A DNA stretch of 64,000 nucleotides, from assembly GCA_032209605.1 (NCBI GenBank), contig JASFXZ010000014.1, positions 8,328,912 to 8,392,911 of the forward strand. Direction: 5' to 3'. The notes beneath the pieces are model-generated. The model did no database searches. It was not told the DNA's origin and saw only the letters and a list, made by a program, of their open reading frames with translations. The DNA is from Mactromeris polynyma (Eukaryota; Mollusca; Bivalvia; Venerida; Mactridae). Shown here in pieces: positions 46,140-57,728 of the stretch (the stretch's first letter is position 1; every line of letters starts with the position of its first letter). A program made the translations under genes and the position numbers.

Positions 46140-46440
46140 GAAAACTATATTATGCTCATTCTTTTTTTCATTTGTTTACCTAAACAATCATGAAAAATAT
46201 ACTTTATCTAGTAAAAACTTCAATAAATATGCATTATCACAGAAAACATTTATAATGTATGTCTCTGTATTTGTTGAAAAAGATGTAATAGGATTAAACA
46301 AGCTTGTTTTAAACGGTTATACATGGCAATGGTTTTAATCAATGATGTTTTAGCCTACGTAACAACAATACTGGATGAAGCACATTAAAAACTTATGTTC
46401 AGAGGAGCAAGATACATCTTTAAAAAATCAGCACAGGTTA
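46140..46440 (+). repeat. Duplicated block, copy 1 (empty site)
   Basis: Matches 53775-54065 plus 54476-54530: 'tatattatgctcatt', 'aaaatatactttatctagt', 'caataaatatgcattatcacaga', 'ggttatacawggcaatggtt', then 'cattaaaa' and 'gagcaagatacatctt'. Here the two parts are contiguous; in copy 2 they are split by the 410-bp repeat. Confidence 0.75.
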
Positions 46441-47172
46441 AGTTCAAACATTTGGATCATTTTTGGGGACAATAATAAATGTGCAAAGTAATCAGTTTGT
46501 TTCTGACCGAGTTTGGCATGTAAAACCGTATAAACAAGAGAATGATAGGACGTTTCGACAAATCAGTTCGATCAGTATTTTAGCGCTTGCAAAATGACAC
46601 GGATTACTAAAATATTGTAACATGTAGATCTACTCGTATAAGTTTATACCGTTTAATGGTCGATACTTATTAGTCGTTTCCGTTTCATCTTTGAAATACA
46701 TCCGATGCTGCTTACAGAATATAAAATATTTTAAGTGAGAATTCCTGTTACTTTTCAAGTGGCGATCACCCTTCATTGTCCACGTTCTTCGATGCTTTAC
46801 CGTATGTTATAAATCAATATTCATTTTTGCTCATGTATTAATGACGACATTTTAAACCCGAATGCGTATTGATGACGTCAAACTATAAGAAATCTGATTT
46901 CTAGTAATAACTAAATTTTCGGGGAAACATAAATATGATCTGGCATCTTAGTGCAGACAATTATCAGTGATAAACTATATATGGTGGCATATTACTGCCA
47001 CCAGTCAACATGATAGCGTTCGCGAATTGTTTAGTGTTAACCACTTAATTATCACGATAATTATCTAGATATCTAGTTTAATATTCATGATACTCTTTCG
47101 GTAAGATAAATAACATAAGACTAGAAACAGGCTTGAAAGTTTTTATGATTTCTTTCTTTTCAATTTAATGTA

Positions 47173-47361
47173 CAGTCAAACCTGTGTTAAAGACCACCTG
47201 CGAACAAAGACCACTATTGCAAAACCTGTCTGCAAAGACCACCAATTTTATCTCCCATCAGACCATTTTCAATGATATTTAATCTGTTAATAGAGACCAC
47301 CTGTAAACAAAGACCACATTTTGCTGTTCCCATGGGTGGTCTTTACAGACAGGTTTGACTA
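47173..47361. mobile_element. MITE, 'cagtcaaacctgt' family, copy 2
   Basis: 189 bp, TA on both sides (47171-47172, 47362-47363). Nearly identical along its length to 19193-19381, in the same orientation. Confidence 0.87.
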
Positions 47362-47763
47362 TATATTCAAAATATTCAAAAATATCTTGGATAAGTTTTA
47401 AAACTTTTTATTGCGTATTTATGCGTTGTGCAGGTTATTTTATCCAATGAGATCAGGAACTGTATAGGAAGACCTGTAATATAAAAATGACTTAAATACT
47501 AACAGGAACTACTGTACAAGTCAAATCCTTTTTAAATTTATGTAAACACATTTATTTTCACCATAAAACTGTTACGTCATTATCCGAAATGTAATTTATA
47601 AAAATAATGTTTAGATTCTGGTGTTAGTGTCCGCTTGGTTGGTTGAGGGCGGTTGGTTTGTTCCCAAGCCACATCATACCAAGACGTGAAACATACATAT
47701 AGCTCCCTTACTTGGTACACATACTTCGAAAGGTTTTATCTTTATATATGACCGCCGCTGTAC

Positions 47764-47959
47764 GATTTCCAACCTCTTCTTTCAGTGACGTCATTTCCAG
47801 AAAACGTTACATGTGACGTCACCATGCAATATTTGCCCCATATGGCAATATGAAAACTTAGTGACCATTTGGAGTAAATATTGTTTCCTGCTTGCAGCTA
47901 GTGACGTCAAATGTTGCGTTTTCTTGAAATGACGTCACTGATAGAAGAGGTTGTAAATC
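47764..47959. mobile_element. Palindromic MITE carrying TGACGTCA motifs
   Basis: Inverted arms of about 55-60 bp: the left arm from 'gatttccaacctcttctttc' pairs with the reverse complement of the right arm ending 'gatagaagaggttgtaaatc'. Each arm carries two GTGACGTCA/TGACGTCA-type sequences (about 47786, 47814, 47902, 47931). TGACGTCA is the CREB/ATF consensus; whether these are used is unknown. Confidence 0.75.
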
Positions 47960-48229
47960 CCATAGCAGCGCTCATATATACATGTATTTCCATAAAATTT
48001 GAGCAACAAGTTGAAGATGATTCACAAATTCTGTCTAGGAATTTAGTGCTTACAACTTCTTTAAAAATAAAATTTAGGACAAACACGTACATTCATAAAC
48101 GGACGGCATTCATACTCGAATGCGTTATTTTCTGTCCTAATTGATCACGTTGAAAAGATAATCATCATTGAACCGAACACTCAATATTTGATGCAATAGA
48201 AACAAATGCATCTAACATACCAGCAAAGT

Positions 48230-48407
48230 GCCAGCCCAGTCGCTCAGTCGGTACAGCACTTGACTCCGAACTAGAGGCCGTAGGTTCGATCCTGGGGTGA
48301 GGCACGTGTTATCGGTGACAATTAGACTGATGATAATATATCCGAAGCCATTTGTTCTTCATCTCCTCTGATTTATGTGGGGAAAATTGTCCCCCACCTC
48401 TGATATA
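48230..48407 (+). mobile_element. tRNA-derived SINE
   Basis: A box 'AGTCGCTCAGTCGGTACAGC' and B box 'GTAGGTTCGATCCTG', followed by a body with 'tcctctgatttatgtgggg' and 'cccccacctctgat', like the SINE at 22915. The acceptor arms do not pair. Confidence 0.68.
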
Positions 48408-48787
48408 CACTGCCATCCAAAAGTTTCTTTACACATAAATATTTTGGATTTCATTACTTCTTTATGCAGAATTTCAAATAAGACATGTATGACCATGAAG
48501 TAAAATTATCATTCCACTTCTGTGATGGATAGTTAAGAATTAACATTTTGCACATCTCAGCAGCAGTATCAATCGGCCATCATCCGAAACCAACATGTGT
48601 ATGTGTAAATGATATGACACAAAAATAAGATCATTTGTTTCAGTACAAATTTAGAAATACTTCTACAGAAAATTAATTATTGCTGTGTCAAAAAGCATTT
48701 TCAATTTATTGCATGTGACACAAATATGAACATTCATTAACTGCAATGGGAATTGTCGAAGTGTGAAGGAACTTTTGGAGGGCAGTG
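48408..48787. mobile_element. Tc1-type non-autonomous element, 380 bp
   Basis: Termini CACTGCCATCCAAAAGTTTC and the reverse complement of 'GAAGGAACTTTTGGAGGGCAGTG' form an inverted repeat of about 28 bp typical of Tc1 elements. The left flank is TA; the right flank is CA, presumably mutated. No transposase frame inside. It abuts the SINE directly. Confidence 0.8.
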
Positions 48788-49347
48788 CAGGAGGAGGAAT
48801 TAGACAGTTGCTACCAAAAGAATGGTAGATAACCCAGGAACAATGGGTAACCTACCTGACTGACTAAAACGTTGCTTAGAACGACTTAAAGCTCGAACAA
48901 GACTAAACTTACATTGGTCTCTCGCAAACAAAGAATAAATGGTCAATACATCTGAAATCTCGCCATTTAAAGTGTTGCACTCCAACCATTGCTGCACATA
49001 CAGGCGTTTTGTTGTGATCTGCCAAAGAGAAGTGGCATAACTATAAACTGAACAAATTGTCTAAACGACCATATAATAAAAGACAAAATTAAGAAAAAGG
49101 TTTTATATGCCGACTCAAAATTTGGCATTCTAGTATTATACATAGTACTCTATCGACTTTTACAAAGAAAATACCTATTTATCGTCATGGTTGACCACGC
49201 GTGACGGTGAGTACGATTTTCAATTTTTGGCACGAAGATCACGTGAACTGTGTACTAAGTGGTAAATTTCTTTTCAATGCTATCCACGTTGTATGTCAAA
49301 CACGAAAACTAGAAAAGATGCCGACAAGACCACTGAGGAAAGCACCA
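48788..49347. other. Unassigned sequence
   Basis: A - strand open frame at 48800-48997 resembles nothing I can name, although its position next to the Tc1-type element suggests transposon origin. Nothing else seen. Confidence 0.3.
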
Positions 49348-49489
49348 GCCCTGCGTTCAGCTACGGCTATCAGTGGCGAACGTTTTGTATTGTATCCCTT
49401 GCCCACCATAGCACATTGGCTGTACACGGGAACCAAATTGCAAAACGTTACAAAACGATAGGGCTGATAGCCGTAACTGAACGCAGGGC
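49348..49489. mobile_element. MITE, 'gccctgcgttcag' family, copy 2
   Basis: Perfect 13-bp termini GCCCTGCGTTCAG / CTGAACGCAGGGC, with the inverted pairing extending through 'ctacggctatcag' and 'ctgatagccgtaa'. Confidence 0.82.
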
Positions 49490-49861
49490 AGGGTCGCCGG
49501 TATTGTACTCCTTTTCGACCGGTATGAATAACTTTATAAATTAATTAATCAATTCAAATAGAATTTGGAAAATAATTATTAACAAATATATTTTTTGTAT
49601 TATTTACTACTTTTTATTAATATTTCTGGTTGCCCGTCTGTTCAATAGGCGTAAATGTGTACCTTTGTTTCTGTTCATATATTTCGACCGGGCAGGCATG
49701 CTCATGACTAGTTGTGAAACGGTTACAATAAATAACGAAAATCTCTTGAAATTATATCAATGTTAACGATTTATAAAAAAACATAACAAAAAAGTCGTGA
49801 AATCGGAAATAGTTCATGAAATACCCATTATTTCAGTATTTTCGAATTTGAGTTTTTATGA

Positions 49862-52800
49862 TGTTATGAATAAAGAGGACACTGTTATGAATAAAAAGGA
49901 CACTATTATGAATAAAGAGGACAGTTATGTATAAAGAGGATGACACTGGTATGAATAAAGAGGATGACACTATTATGAATAAAGAGGAGGACACTATTAT
50001 GAATAAAGAGGACACTATTATGAATAAAGAGGACACTATTATGAATAAAGAGGACACTGGTATGAATAAAGAGGAGGACAATGTTATGAATAAAGAGGAC
50101 ACTGGTATGAATAAAGAGGACACTATTATGAATAAAGAGGACACTGGTATGAATAAAGAGGAAGACAATGTTATGAATAAAGAGGACACTGGTATGAATA
50201 AAGAGGATGACACTGGTATGAATAAAGAGGATGACACTGGTATGAATAAAGAGGAGGACACTATTATGAATAAAGAGGACACTGGTATGAATAAAGAGGA
50301 GGACAATGTTATGAATAAAGAGGACACTGGTATGAATAAAGAGGATGACACTGGTATGAATAAAGAGGAGGACACTATTATGAATAAAGAGGACACTGGT
50401 ATGAATAAAGAGGACACTATTATGAATAAAGAGGACACTGGTATGAATAAAGAGGACACTATTATGAATAAAGAGGACACTGGTATGAATAAAGAGGAGG
50501 ACAATGTTATGAATAAAGAGGACACTGGTATGAATAAAGAGGACACTTTTATGTATAAAGAGGATGACACTGGTATGAATAAAGAGGATGACACTATTAT
50601 GAATAAAGAGGAGGACACTATTATGAATAATGAGGAGGACACTATTATGAATAAAGAGGACACTATTATGAATAAAGAGGACACTATTATGAATAAAGAG
50701 GACACTGGTATGAATAAAGAGGAGGACACTATTATGAATAAAGAGGACACTATTATGAATAAAGAGGAGGACACTATTATGAATAAAGAGGACACTGGTA
50801 TGAATAAAGAGGACACTATTATGAATAAAGAGGACACTATTATGAATAAAGAGGAGGACACTGTTATGAATAAAGAGGAGGACACTATTATGAATAAAGA
50901 GGACACTATTATGAATAAAGAGGACACTATTATGAATAAAGAGGACACTGGTATGAATAAAGAGGATGACACTGGTATGAATAAAGAGGAGGACACTATT
51001 ATGAATAAAGAGGACACTGGTATGAATAAAGAGGAGGACAATGTTATGAATAAAGAGGACACTGGTATGAATAAAGAGGACACTTTTATGTATAAAGAGG
51101 ATGACACTGGTATGAATAAAGAGGATGACACTATTATGAATAAAGAGGAGGACACTATTATGAATAAAGAGGAGGACACTATTATGAATAAAGAGGACAC
51201 TATTATGAATAAAGAGGAGGACACTGTTATGAATAAAGAGGAGGACACTATTATGAATAAAGAGGACACTATTATGAATAAAGAGGACACTATTATGAAT
51301 AAAGAGGAGACTGGTATGAATAAAGAGGAGGACACTATTATGAATAAAGAGGACACTATTATGAATAAAGAGGAGGACACTATTATGAATAAAGAGGACA
51401 CTATTATGAATAAAGAGGACACTATTATGAATAAAGAGGACACTATTATGAATAAAGAGGAGGACACTGTTATGAATAAAGAGGAGGACACTATTATGAA
51501 TAAAGAGGACACTATTATAAATAAAGAGGACACTATTATGAATAAAGAGGACACTATTATGAATAAAGAGGACACTGGTATGAATAAAGAGGATGACACT
51601 GGTATGAATAAAGAGGAGGACACTATTATGAATAAAGAGGACACTGGTATGAATAAAGAGGACACTATTATGAATAAAGAGGACACTGGTATGAATAAAG
51701 AGGACACTATTATGAATAAAGAGGACACTGGTATGAATAAAGAGGAGGACAATGTTATGAATAAAGAGGACACTGGTATGAATAAAGAGGACACTTTTAT
51801 GTATAAAGAGGATGACACTGGTATGAATAAAGAGGATGACACTGGTATGAATAAAGAGGAGGACACTATTATGAATAAAGAGGACACTGGTATGAATAAA
51901 GAGGACACTATTATGAATAAAGAGGACACTGGTATGAATAAAGAGGACACTATTATGAATAAAGAGGACACTGGTATGAATAAAGAGGAGGACAATGTTA
52001 TGAATAAAGAGGACACTGGTATGAATAAAGAGGACACTTTTATGTATAAAGAGGATGACACTGGTATGAATAAAGAGGATGACACTATTATGAATAAAGA
52101 GGAGGACACTATTATGAATAAAGAGGAGGACACTATTATGAATAAAGAGGACACTATTATGAATAAAGAGGACACTATTATGAATAAAGAGGAGGACACT
52201 GTTATGAATAAAGAGGAGGACACTATTATGAATAAAGAGGACACTATTATGAATAAAGAGGACACTATTATGAATAAAGAGGACACTATTATGAATAAAG
52301 AGGACACTGGTATGAATAAAGAGGAGGACACTATTATGAATAAAGAGGACACTATTATGAATAAAGAGGAGGACACTATTATGAATAAAGAGGAGGACAC
52401 TATTATGAATAAAGAGGACACTATTATGAATAAAGAGGAGGACACTATTATGAATAAAGAGGACACTATTATGAATAAAGAGGACACTATTATGAATAAA
52501 GAGGACACTATTATGAATAAAGAGGATGACACTATTATGAATAAAGAGGAGGACACTGTTATGAATAAAGAGGAGGACACTATTATGAATAAAGAGGACA
52601 CTATTATGAATAAAGAGGAGGACACTATTATGAATAAAGAGGACACTATTATGAATAAAGAGGACACTATTATGAATAAAGAGGACACTGGTATGAATAA
52701 AGAGGAGGACACTATTATGAATAAAGAGGACACTATTATGAATAAAGAGGACACTATTATGAATAAAGAGGACACTGGTATGAATAAAGAGGAGGACAAT

Positions 52801-53541
52801 GTTATGAATAAAGAGGACACTGGTATGAATAAAGAGGACACTATTATGAATAAAGAGGACACTGGTATGAATAAAGAGGAGGACAATGTTATGAATAAAG
52901 AGGACACTGGTATGAATAAAGAGGACACTATTATGAATAAAGAGGACACTGGTATGAATAAAGAGGACACTATTATGAATAAAGAGGACACTGGTATGAA
53001 TAAAGAGGAGGACAATGTTATGAATAAAGAGGACACTGGTATGAATAAAGAGGACACTATTATGAATAAAGAGGACACTGGTATGAATAAAGAGGAGGAC
53101 AATGTTATGAATAAAGAGGACACTGGTATGAATAAAGAGGAGGACACTGTTATGAATAAAGAAGAGGACACTGTTATGAATAAAGAGGACACTGGTATGA
53201 ATAAAGAGGACACTATTATGAATAAAGAGGACACTGGTATGAATAAAGAGGAGGACAATGTTATGAATAAAGAGGACACTGGTATGAATAAAGAGGACAC
53301 TATTATGAATAAAGAGGACACTGGTATGAATAAAGAGGAGGACAATGTTATGAATAAAGAGGACACTGGTATGAATAAAGAGGATGACACTGGTATGAAT
53401 AAAGAGGAGGACACTATTATGAATAAAGAGGACACTGGTATGAATAAAGAGGACACTGTTATGAATAAAGAAGACACTGGTATGAATAAAGAGGACACTG
53501 GTATGAATAAAGAGGACACTGTTATGAATCAAGAGTACACT
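49862..53541. repeat. 3.7-kb tandem array of 21/24-bp units
   Basis: Well over 150 copies of 'atgaataaagaggacactatt' (21 bp) and 24-bp versions with an extra gag or gat codon. Variants change att to ggt, gtt or ttt, and 'gacact' to 'gacaat'. A rare 'acttttatgtataaagaggat' marker recurs at about 50544, 51083, 51790 and 52034, showing higher-order duplicated blocks. After one 2-bp disruption near 49920, all units are multiples of three, so one + frame (49927-53745) and two - frames stay open for over 1200 codons. The + frame reads MNKE(E/D)DT(I/G/V) and runs 67 codons into unique sequence. No splice sites, promoter or protein family support translation; described as a satellite with unresolved coding status. 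Confidence 0.95.
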
Positions 53542-53774
53542 ATGGATCGTGGCACTCACCTCCATGATAAGGATAATCCGTCGACCAGTTTGTATAATAA
53601 ATTGAAGTTTGTGTGTGTTTGGTTGGATCTCTCCACTGCCATTGGTTGTTTGCATGTATGCCACCAGTCCATATACTCAATTGGTGAAGCCTGTCGTCTT
53701 CATGCGAAAGCCAATATTGCGCATTTTCTGTGGAATATGCGCTAAGTACATTCTTATATTTGTTTCAAATACTT

Positions 53775-54065
53775 AACGATATATTATGCTCATTTTTTTG
53801 GTTCATTTTTTTTGCCTATACAAACAAGAAAAATATACTTTATCTAGTTAAAATTAATCTTCAATAAATATGCATTATCACAGAATAGATTTATAATGTA
53901 TTCTTCTTTGTATCATAAAATTCAAAAAATCTTGTTTTTAACAAGCGGGTGTTTTTTTAAATAGTTTTGTCTGTTAGTAATATAATTAAACAAGATTGTT
54001 TATCGGTTATACAAGGCAATGGTTCTTATTTATAATGTTTTAGACTATGTAACAATATTACTGGT
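53775..54065 (+). repeat. Duplicated block, copy 2 (filled site)
   Basis: Counterpart of 46140-46390. Its continuation resumes at 54476 after the 410-bp repeat. Confidence 0.72.
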
Positions 54066-54067
54066 TG

Positions 54068-54475
54068 GAAGAGAGAGAATACGTAACTACAGGGAAAGCC
54101 ACATACATATTAAGACAATGCCTCCCCACGCAGATCTCCGGAAAAAACAACAATCCACAAAACATAAGGTACTAAAGGAGGTCAAACGGTACACATATTA
54201 AGGAACTGAGGCGCAAGGAATGACCCAGCAGACCACAAGGAATAACTAGGAGAATCAAAGTGGACAGTAAGGGAAGGGGAGGTGGGAATTAATGGATGGA
54301 AAAGATCAATGGACAAGTAAAGACAACTGGCATTAATAGGCCAAAAATGGGCAGGAAACAATCTAAACACTGTATAAAGTGACAGATTTGCATAGGGGAA
54401 AGGGAAATACAAAACACATTCTTAACATAAACAGAAACAACAATCATATAGCGAATTACAGCCTTGGAGCCCATT
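54068..54475. repeat. ~410-bp dispersed repeat, copy 2
   Basis: Full-length relative of 36355-36760 inserted into the duplicated block; the empty counterpart is at about 46388. Boundaries are therefore given by comparison: it begins near 'gagagagaatacgtaac' and ends near 'attacagccttggagc'. Confidence 0.82.
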
Positions 54476-54989
54476 AAAACATTTTCGGTTCAGATGAGCA
54501 AGATACATCTTCAAGTATTCATGAGTTTATCATCGGGCGAATGTAGAGTCTTGATATGTAGCAATACAATGCAATTTGAGAATGCAAGCCATATACAATG
54601 ACATTGAATCGAACAAAAGTTGCCGTACAGTTTTAATTTATGTAGAAGGAATATGAATAAGGTAGCCCTCATTTGCATAAATTATTCAAATTTATATGTG
54701 CATTATGATACTGAATCCTTTTTAAATGTATTATAAGAAACAATGCCGATGTCCATCCAGTTATTTGTAATTATGATATACATTTGTACCCTTTTTGTGT
54801 TTTATCGCATAAAGAAGAAAAAACTTACGATATGCTCTGGTGTGCTTGATGTGGTTGGATAAAAAATGTTGTTCCTGCTGGGAATCGATGAAGACCAAAT
54901 GCGAATGTTTTGTCATGCATATATTCTACAAAATAAGCATTGACATTGTAATATGTATGATAGAAGCCACGGACATTTTTATATTACAA

Positions 54990-56010
54990 CAGTAAAGAAA
55001 TGTGGCACAGAGGTCCAAACACAAGCTGAAATTCGACAGCCCAAACACAACAGCTCAAACACAACAGCTCAAACACAACAGCTCAAACACAACAGCTCAA
55101 ACTCAACAGCTCAAACTCAACAGCTCAAACACAAGCTCAAATTCGACAGCTCAAACACAACAGCTCAAACTCAACAGCTCAAACACAAGCTCAAATTCGA
55201 TAGTTCAAACACAACAGCTCAAACACAACAGCTCAAACACAACAGCTCAAACACAACAGCTCAAACACAACAGCTCGAACACAACAGCTCAAACACAAGC
55301 CCAAATTCGATAGCTCAAACACAACAGCTCAAACACAATAGCTCAAACACAAGCTCAAATACGTCAGCATAAACACGAGGTTAATCACAACTCCTTAAAC
55401 ACGATATCAAACTCGACACCGCAAATACGAGCTCAACCAGTACAAATGAAATACCAGACAAACGCAATGGCATAAACACGAGCTCAAAATGAGTTCAACA
55501 TAAAACACAAAGACTTACGCACAATTTTAAGCACGGGCTCAAGCACGATAGGTGCAATCACAACGACTTCGACAACAGCTCAAACACGACTTCCAGCGCG
55601 AGAGCTCAAACACTACTGCTTAAACATGAGCTCAAACTCAAGTGGGTACAAACGACAGCTCATAAACGACATATCAAAAAGGACAGTTTAAACACAACGA
55701 CTCATACACTAGCTTAAACATCATTACTCAAACACGACAGCTCTTAACACTACAACTCTTACATGAGCTCAAAAATAACAAAGTAAACACGATATCAAAC
55801 TCGACAGCTTAGAAAACGACAGTTTCGACACGAAGTCTCAAACAGGGTAGATCAAACATGGCGACACAAACATACAGCTAAAGCACGATGATCAAAACCC
55901 AAGCGCTCAACCATGACAACTTCAACATCAGCAGTCAAAAAAGATATCCTAAACACGACAGCTCGAACTCAAGCTTAAATATGAAAGTTTAAACACGAGT
56001 TCAAAACCGA
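54990..56010. repeat. 14-bp minisatellite grading into degenerate repeats
   Basis: From 55018 to about 55370 nearly perfect copies of 'cagctcaaacacaa' with occasional 'aagctcaaattcgat' versions. From there to about 56010 the same motif continues as increasingly mutated 'agctcaaacacga', 'cgacagctcaaac' and 'cttaaacacgac' forms. The ORFs in it follow from the lack of stops in the unit. Confidence 0.9.
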
Positions 56011-56429
56011 CCGTTAAATAAAAATATCATAGGACGAAATATAGCATATACTCTTACATGTATGAATAGGCATAAAATAGAACATGCTAATGCAAACTCT
56101 CGTACGTTATACTTCGAACGCCATTGTTACTTCCGCTGTGACCAAAAGTCAATTAATTGGATGGTTGATTACACGCAGTTGCTCTGAAGTACTGTATAAC
56201 TAGATGTAGTTGGACAACAAGAACCTCGAGTATCGGCGATTTCAAGCGGAAACGGTTCGTCGAACTGGCTCGGGTATTTTTCTATTGAATAGTCAAGTAA
56301 AACTATATTTGTCTTTCATGTACGCTGAATTCCGGTTGCCTTCTTTCGTAAATTCGAGAAAGTTGCACTCATTTCCACGTCGAGAAACATGTCACGTATG
56401 CAGCAGGTCTCGCTGTAGACACCACACAT

Positions 56430-56640
56430 CCGACCAGTTAGCTCAGTGAGTAGAGCGCTCGACAGCTAATCTAGAGATTGTGGGTTCGAATCCCTGACAA
56501 GGCGTATGCTTTCCATTGACAATTTGATTGAAGATAAATGCATCCAAACATAATCGTCGTCCACATTTTGACTCTGCTTTATCAGGAAAAGTCGTTAGCT
56601 GCTTAGAGGTAGGGGAAGTAAGCGAGAATGTTAGCCAATG
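56430..56640 (+). mobile_element. tRNA-derived SINE
   Basis: A box 'GTTAGCTCAGTGAGTAGAGC' and B box 'GGGTTCGAATCCC' are near-consensus. The 3' body has 'gactctgctttatcaggaaa' and 'gtcgttagctgcttagaggtagggg', similar in layout to the SINEs at 22915 and 48230. Confidence 0.68.
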
Positions 56641-56877
56641 TAGAAGAGGTAGCTGTCTAAAAAACGCTTGAACGCTTTAGCAAAGCCAGCACTGTCCGAT
56701 CACGCTACCTGTCTAAAGATAAGTGTTACTTTCTCTACGTAGCGCTAGATAGAATTCTATTTCCTACCTCTAACAAACGCGCCTCTGGTTAGGTCAACTG
56801 ACCGCCGTATGTGTTTGAAGTAATGCTGGTAAAATTATACAAAACTTCAAAACAAACAAACGAATAAAGCAGCCCAG

Positions 56878-57019
56878 GCCTGCGTTCAGTAAAGGTATTT
56901 GAGGCTATCGTTTCGTAATGGTTTGCAATTTGGTTCTCCATTGGCAGGCAATGTGATACGGTGGGCCAGGGATACACGACAAAACGTTCGCAACTGATAG
57001 CCCTAACTGAACGCAAGGC
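56878..57019. mobile_element. MITE, 'gccctgcgttcag' family, copy 3 (inverted)
   Basis: Termini GCCTGCGTTCAG and CTGAACGCAAGGC. Its interior ('gggccagggatacacgacaaaacgttcg') is the reverse complement of copies 1 and 2. Confidence 0.78.
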
Positions 57020-57150
57020 AGATGCAACATGTGGAAATACGTAAATAGTGACTTACACTAGAGTGGTTGTAGCTGTGTCTGTGTTGGAAGTTGAAGAGAT
57101 AGCAGGAACGGTTATACTCCACCCAGCCATATGTGCACGCTGCTGTAATA

Positions 57151-57300
57151 TACGAGGGTCATGCAAAAAGTTCTGTCATTGGGTTCGGATTTCTTAAGTG
57201 CTACGTTTTATCAAAATTATTTTTATTACAAACCTTCAAAGTATTCCCCCTTTACCGAAACACATTTTTTCTCGTCGAAATTTCGAATGATCGGTGTCCG
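57151..57300 (-). pseudogene. Mariner transposase end fragment
   Basis: Reading the - strand gives 'KKCVSVKGEYFEGL' then a stop, the usual last residues of mariner transposases, followed by an element terminus like 'acgagggtcatgcaaaaagttctg'. Related in layout to 43836-44115. Confidence 0.65.
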
Positions 57301-57469
57301 ACTGTATATAAAACTCCATTAAAATTACACATAAAAGATGAATTTATTTCTGTCGTTTAAGACAGTTTGCTTTTTGTTAATCATTTGCTAACAGAGGAAA
57401 ACGTGAATACTGTTTGAAACGACTGGAACGATGGTTAGATGATTTGACAATAGAGGAAGAAAGGTCACG

Positions 57470-57725
57470 AGATACACAAAGTTCCAAGTTATATGACTAC
57501 CAAAGTAAAATTTCAGATATAAAATGATGTCTGCTTGTATGAATTCCCGTTTATAGGACTGCTAATGTAAAGTTTTACTTAGTTATATGGCTGCCAAGGT
57601 AAAATCCTAGTTATAGATGTGCTAATGTAAAGTCCCAGTTATCTACGGATACAATTGTAAAGACCAAGCAAAATGGCTACTAATGAAAAGTCCAAGTTAA
57701 TATTATACGGATACTACAACTACCC
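57470..57725. repeat. Degenerate ~40-bp tandem repeat
   Basis: Recurring 'gctaatgtaaagtcc(a/t)agttat' and 'atggctaccaaagtaaaat' versions, about six units, ending at the stop codon of the - strand secreted-protein gene. It could be part of its 3' UTR. Confidence 0.6.
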
Positions 57726-57728
57726 GCA

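Noticed and set aside
49862..53541. CRISPR-like array
   Set aside because: Units are directly contiguous without unique spacers, and the DNA is eukaryotic.
49833..53664. Two >1200-residue - strand ORFs
   Set aside because: Mirror images of the 21/24-bp array with hydrophobic or Ser-rich repeats; they follow from the unit composition.
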